Source of the DNA: UBA2784 sp964494625
GTDB taxonomy: Bacteria; Pseudomonadota; Alphaproteobacteria; Micropepsales; Micropepsaceae
Length of the DNA stretch: 64,000 nucleotides
Direction of reading: 5' to 3'
Assembly: GCA_964494625.1 (NCBI GenBank)
Contig: CAZBRT010000002.1
Span: 682,001 to 746,000, forward strand
This document shows, in pieces, positions 60,242 to 64,000 of the stretch; position 1 is the first letter of the stretch; each line of letters starts with the position of its first letter. The position numbers and the translations under genes were made by a program. The notes below the pieces were generated by a model, which saw only the letters and a list, made by a program, of their open reading frames with translations, was not told where the DNA came from and made no database searches.

Positions 60242-62023
60242 TCAGGGTGTAGCAGGCGGCACTTCGCCTTCACCCGCATCGGCGCGCGGCGATTCTGCCA
60301 GGCCGTTTTCGAGCTTTTCCCTGATGGCGGGAATGTTTTCTTCCGGCGGCGACAGGCTCATGGCCCGCTGCCACTGGAAGCGCGCCTCACGCTCACGCCC
60401 GACCTTCCAGTACACATCACCCAGATGATCGTTGATCGTGGGGTCCTGCGGCGCGAGTTCGACCGCGCGCTCCAGATGGATGACGGCGGTGCCGAAATCG
60501 CCACGCCGGTAATAGGCCCAGCCAAGGCTGTCGATGATGAAACCGTCATTGGGTTTCAGTTCCACCGCGCGGCGGATCATCTCCGTGCCCTCGTCCATGT
60601 TTTCGCCGCGGTCCACATACGAATAACCGAGATAATTGAGGACGGCGGGCTGGTCGGGCTTGAGTTCAAGGGCGCGGCGCAGATCGGCTTCGGCTTCCGG
60701 CCAGTGCTTGCCGCGCTCGTTGGCGATGCCGCGCGCGAAGAAGAAGAGCCAGTGGCGTTCTTCCGGCGTGGTGATGGCATTGATCGCAACCGTGTAGGCG
60801 GCAGCGGCCGCATCCCAGTTCTTGCGGTCGCGCTCGATGTCGCCCAGGGCCAGCATCAACTGGGCATGGGTAAATCCGTCCGCCACCGCGCGGTCGAGCA
60901 GTTCAACCGCCGCATCCGGCTGCTTCAGGCGATTGAGATTGAGGGCGTGCGAGATGACTGCCGAGACATAAAGCGGCTCGTCCATGCTGATTGAGGCGAA
61001 GATCGCATTGGCGTCTTCGTAGCGCCCGCCTTCCTCGAAAAGTTCCCCCAGCACCACGCGGCCGCTGGCAAGCTCCGGGTTGAGCCAGAGCGCCACCTGG
61101 AGATAGATCAGCGGCGCATCGAGGCCGTTTTCCGTGTCAAACACTGTCGCGAGGTTGAAAAGCGCCTCCGCCATGCCCGCCGCCGGCGTCTTCGCGCGCC
61201 AGAGGGCATTGGTACCGGTGCCGGTGCGCTCACGCGCCACGGTCAGAAGGAAATTATCCGGCATAGCCGCAAGCCCGCGATCCAGGGCTGCGCGGGCGCC
61301 ATCGGTGGCCCCGCTCTCCTCAAGATACGCTGCATAGAGGGCAAGCACGCGCGCGCTCCTGGCTTCGCTTTGCTCCACCGCGCGCACGAAAAGCGCATTG
61401 GCGCCATCGCGGTCGCCCAATTGCGCCGCGATCAGCGCCCCGTGATAGTCGGCAAGTACGTCAAAGCCGCGCTGGCTTGCCGCGCGCTGCAATTCGCGGC
61501 GGGCATCGGCACCACGGCCTTCGCCCACCATGACCCAGAAACTCAGGAGCCTCGTCGAGATGCCCTGGTCGGTTGCCATCATCGCGTCGATCTCGGCGCG
61601 GGCCATCGGCCAGTCGCCGCGCCGTGCCGCTTCTGCGGCAAGGACGAGACGCGAAGTCAGCGTGTTCTGGCCTGCCGCCACCACCCGGCGTGCGAGGCTT
61701 GCGCCCGTCTCCATGTCGCCGGACTGGACGGCATAAAGGAAAGCGCGCTGCAGCAGCATGTTATTTTCGGGATCGCGCGCCAGCGCATCGAGATAGCGCC
61801 TAGCGGCTTCGCGCACATCACGCGATGCGGCGGCCTCGCGCGCCACCAGAAAATCGCCATAGACATTGTCGCTGGCCGGCCGGGTCGACTCGGCCACGCG
61901 CTCGCCATCTCCGCCCTGCTTCAGCCAGTCCAGCGCGCCGGAGGATACGGCCACCAGGACACCAGCGGCGGCGGCGGCCACAATGAGGACCGAGGAAAGG
62001 ATCGTTGTCGTCCGGCGCATCAT
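60242..62023 (-). CDS. Tetratricopeptide-repeat protein, membrane-anchored or exported
   Basis: A 593-residue protein: a hydrophobic N-terminus (ILSSVLIVAAAAAGVLVAVSS) and then more than a dozen helical repeats, the clearest TPRs near the end (QPAVLNYLGYSYVDRGENMD, DGFIIDSLGWAYYRRGDFGT and DPTINDHLGDVYWKVGRERE). This arrangement is widespread in alphaproteobacteria and close in form to the outer-membrane or periplasmic TPR proteins that assist assembly of cell envelope parts. No catalytic site. Start ATG 62023 (a TTG lies three codons upstream). Confidence 0.85.
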   Translation of the reverse strand: MMRRTTTILSSVLIVAAAAAGVLVAVSSGALDWLKQGGDGERVAESTRPASDNVYGDFLVAREAAASRDVREAARRYLDALARDPENNMLLQRAFLYAVQSGDMETGASLARRVVAAGQNTLTSRLVLAAEAARRGDWPMARAEIDAMMATDQGISTRLLSFWVMVGEGRGADARRELQRAASQRGFDVLADYHGALIAAQLGDRDGANALFVRAVEQSEARSARVLALYAAYLEESGATDGARAALDRGLAAMPDNFLLTVARERTGTGTNALWRAKTPAAGMAEALFNLATVFDTENGLDAPLIYLQVALWLNPELASGRVVLGELFEEGGRYEDANAIFASISMDEPLYVSAVISHALNLNRLKQPDAAVELLDRAVADGFTHAQLMLALGDIERDRKNWDAAAAAYTVAINAITTPEERHWLFFFARGIANERGKHWPEAEADLRRALELKPDQPAVLNYLGYSYVDRGENMDEGTEMIRRAVELKPNDGFIIDSLGWAYYRRGDFGTAVIHLERAVELAPQDPTINDHLGDVYWKVGREREARFQWQRAMSLSPPEENIPAIREKLENGLAESPRADAGEGEVPPATP

Positions 62024-62062
62024 CAGGCGCAAACCTTTGCTGTGGGCCGGACCCCGCCCCCC

Positions 62063-63760
62063 TTACATGTTCGGATAATTGGGCCCACCCGAACCTTCCG
62101 GGGTCACCCAATTGATGTTCTGCGACGGGTCCTTGATGTCGCAGGTTTTACAGTGGACGCAATTCTGCGCATTGATCTGAAAGCGCGGGTTCTGTCCAGC
62201 GCCATCATAAACGACTTCATACACGCCGGCCGGGCAATAACTCTGGGCCGGTTCCGCATATATGGGCAGATTCACGTTAATGGGAACTGACGAGTCCTTG
62301 AGCGTCAGGTGGACCGGCTGGTCCTCCTCGTGGTTGGTATTGGACAGGAACACGCTGGAAAGCCTGTCAAAACTGATGACGCCATCGGGTTTCGGGTAGG
62401 CAATCGGCTTGTGTTTGGCCGCAGGCTCAGTCGAGGCCGCGTCCGTCTTACGGTGTTTTAATGTGCCAAAGGGTCCAAAGCCGAAGAGCTGGTTCGACCA
62501 CATGTCCAGCGCGCCCAGGGGCACGCCGACCAACGTGCCAAAGCGGGTCCAGAGGGGTTTCACATTGCGGACGCGCTTCAGGTCCTTCGCAATCGGCGAG
62601 TGCCGGACATTGGTCTCATAGCCGACGAGCTCGTCGTGCGAACGCCCCGCGCCCAAAGCCGCGAAAGCGGTTTCAGCGGCGAGCATGCCGCTTCGCATCG
62701 CATTGTGGCTGCCCTTGATGCGCGGCACGTTCACAAATCCCGCCGAGCAGCCGATCAGGGCGCCGCCGGGGAATGCCAGTTTCGGAATGGACTGCCAGCC
62801 GCCCTCGGTGATCGCACGCGCGCCATAGGAGAGACGCTTGCCGCCTTCGAGTTGATCGCGGATGAGCGGATGCTGCTTCATCCGCTGGAACTCCTCAAAC
62901 GGCGAGAGATACGGGTTCTTGTAGTTGAGGTGGACAACAAAGCCGACCGAAATGAAGCCCCCCTTCATGTGATAGAGGAACGAGCCGCCGCCCGTGCCTG
63001 CCGACAGCGGCCAGCCCATCGTGTGCATGACAAGGCCGGGCTTGTGGCGGGCGGGATCCGCCTGCCAAAGTTCCTTCATGCCGATGCCGAATTTTTGAGG
63101 CTCGCTGTCCTTGTCGAGGCCATAGCGGGCGATCAACTGTTTGGCGAGCGAACCGCGCACGCCTTCGCCGATCAGCGTGTACTTGCCGAGGATATTCATG
63201 CCGGGCTGAAAGCTGTCCTTCGGCTTGCCGTCGCGGCCAACGCCCATATCCCCCGTCTGCACACCGATGATTTTGTCGCCGTCATAGAGAAGCCGGGATG
63301 CCGCAAAGCCGGGATAGATTTCAACGCCAAGCGCTTCGGCCTGCGTGCCCAGCCAGCGGCAGAGATTGCCAAGGCTCGCGACATAGTTCCCGTGATTGCT
63401 CATCAGTGGCGGAAACAGGAAATTCGGAATGCGCAATTGGCCTGCTGGCCCAAGATAATAGAACTTGTCCGCGGTCACCGGCGTGTCGAGCGGCGCGCCC
63501 TTGTCCTTCCAGTCCGGGATGAGGTCGTTCAGCGCGCAGGGATCAATGACCGCGCCCGAGAGAATATGCGCACCAATTTCGGACCCTTTCTCAAGGATGC
63601 AGACCGAGACGTCGCGGCCTTCTTCTGCGGCCAGCTGTTTCAGGCGGATGGCGGCAGACAGGCCCGCGGGGCCCGCGCCGACGATGACCACATCATATTC
63701 CATCGACTCGCGTTCAATTTCGCCGGTCATTCCGCAATCCACCCCTTGCCGCGCCGCCAT
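62063..63760 (-). CDS. Electron transfer flavoprotein-ubiquinone oxidoreductase
   Basis: A 565-residue enzyme that passes electrons from fatty-acid and amino-acid dehydrogenases, via ETF, to ubiquinone at the inner membrane. FAD motif VVIVGAGPAGLSAAIRL, the ETF-QO text GAHILSGAVIDPCALNDL, and the C-terminal [4Fe-4S] ligands in YCPAGVYE and NCVHCKTCDIKDP with final PNYPNM. ATG 63760 with AAGG six bases before. Alternative start at MTGEIERESMEY. Read towards the TPR gene. Confidence 0.97.
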   Translation of the reverse strand: MAARQGVDCGMTGEIERESMEYDVVIVGAGPAGLSAAIRLKQLAAEEGRDVSVCILEKGSEIGAHILSGAVIDPCALNDLIPDWKDKGAPLDTPVTADKFYYLGPAGQLRIPNFLFPPLMSNHGNYVASLGNLCRWLGTQAEALGVEIYPGFAASRLLYDGDKIIGVQTGDMGVGRDGKPKDSFQPGMNILGKYTLIGEGVRGSLAKQLIARYGLDKDSEPQKFGIGMKELWQADPARHKPGLVMHTMGWPLSAGTGGGSFLYHMKGGFISVGFVVHLNYKNPYLSPFEEFQRMKQHPLIRDQLEGGKRLSYGARAITEGGWQSIPKLAFPGGALIGCSAGFVNVPRIKGSHNAMRSGMLAAETAFAALGAGRSHDELVGYETNVRHSPIAKDLKRVRNVKPLWTRFGTLVGVPLGALDMWSNQLFGFGPFGTLKHRKTDAASTEPAAKHKPIAYPKPDGVISFDRLSSVFLSNTNHEEDQPVHLTLKDSSVPINVNLPIYAEPAQSYCPAGVYEVVYDGAGQNPRFQINAQNCVHCKTCDIKDPSQNINWVTPEGSGGPNYPNM

Positions 63761-63855
63761 CAGCTACCTTTTGTGGAGAGGCTTTTGCCGCCGGTCAACA
63801 GGCGGTCCACTTCCAAAGCCTTTGCCGTCGGGTCAGCGTTGGCTATGGTCCGGCC

Positions 63856-64000
63856 ATGGCGGGCAATAATCCTCAATCAGACGAAGCGGTGCTGGATGGT
63901 CCCGGCGCGCTGGCAATGCTTGAGTGGCTTGCGTCTTTCCGAGCGGCAGATGCCGTGCTGGAAACACCGCAGAACCGGCTTGCGGATGAAGTCGCCCCGG
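63856..64000 (+). CDS. Probable uracil-DNA glycosylase, type 4/5 (N-terminal fragment)
   Basis: The first 48 residues only, cut by the window end. MAGNNPQSDEAVLDGPGALA, then LEWLASFRAADAVLETPQNRL, has the length and L-x-W-x-x-x-x-x-A-D-A-x-L/P pattern found before the catalytic part of alphaproteobacterial UDG-like proteins, but the diagnostic motifs lie outside the window, so the call is tentative. It is divergent from the ETF-QO gene. Confidence 0.4.
   Translation, partial: MAGNNPQSDEAVLDGPGALAMLEWLASFRAADAVLETPQNRLADEVAP

Overview
The window is a single stretch of high-GC alphaproteobacterial chromosome. The main evidence is the flagellin locus (three short flagellins with FlaF, FlbT and a TPR-glycosyltransferase, read from sigma-54-type promoters), the nadA-nadB-nadC order, the BolA/monothiol-glutaredoxin pair, ETF-ubiquinone oxidoreductase and a Caulobacter/Rhizobiales style of small translationally coupled operons. 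I cannot name a genus from this sequence. Most of the window is core chromosome; only short patches look acquired.

Layout. 1-3.4 kb: the tail of a family 2 glycosyltransferase, then an AT-richer island gene (546-2579, minus) that fuses a GHKL-type ATPase to a Shedu/DUF4263-like nuclease domain, a small membrane protein and tRNA-Leu(TAA). 3.4-8.9 kb: a repeat cluster, a small secreted protein, a CinA-type domain protein, map, radC and an oligopeptidase B-like peptidase. 9.0-12.2 kb: a two-gene operon whose fused permease and double ATPase clearly descend from a dipeptide/oligopeptide ABC importer, but both ATPase halves have lost Walker A, the catalytic glutamate and the LSGGQ signature. 12.3-17.0 kb: gabD, a GST, gabT and purB. 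17.1-23.7 kb: the flagellin cluster with its promoters, upstream dyad arrays and paired leader hairpins.

23.7-31.6 kb: pbpC with its alpha-2-macroglobulin partner, then a glycine-zipper protein. 31.7-34.3 kb: a SulP transporter and a candidate toxin-antitoxin pair with an ADP-ribosyltransferase-like toxin. 34.5-45.6 kb: typA, hisN, a GntR regulator coupled to a serine hydrolase, a SCP2 protein with a lysophospholipase-like hydrolase, a DUF4838 protein ending in a long palindrome, an MFS transporter, bolA and grxD. 45.7-54.9 kb: rpsD, an alpha/beta hydrolase with a trmJ-like methyltransferase, icd, an SDR, a SleB-type hydrolase and the nadABC operon with two matching operator palindromes. 54.9-64 kb: a PIN-domain toxin-antitoxin pair, trmN6-like, DUF2007, a polyprenyl diphosphate synthase, a lipoprotein, ispE, a TPR protein, ETF-QO and the start of a probable uracil-DNA glycosylase.

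The two observations most likely to be new biology are the GHKL-Shedu fusion (a candidate single-gene defence system) and the catalytically dead Dpp-like ABC pair at 8999-12234. The flagellin locus adds a comparative regulatory finding: three paralogous 5' leaders of nearly equal length, each carrying two short hairpins, next to flbT. Start codons were chosen by Shine-Dalgarno spacing, overlap with neighbours and family length; where the choice is uncertain it is stated.
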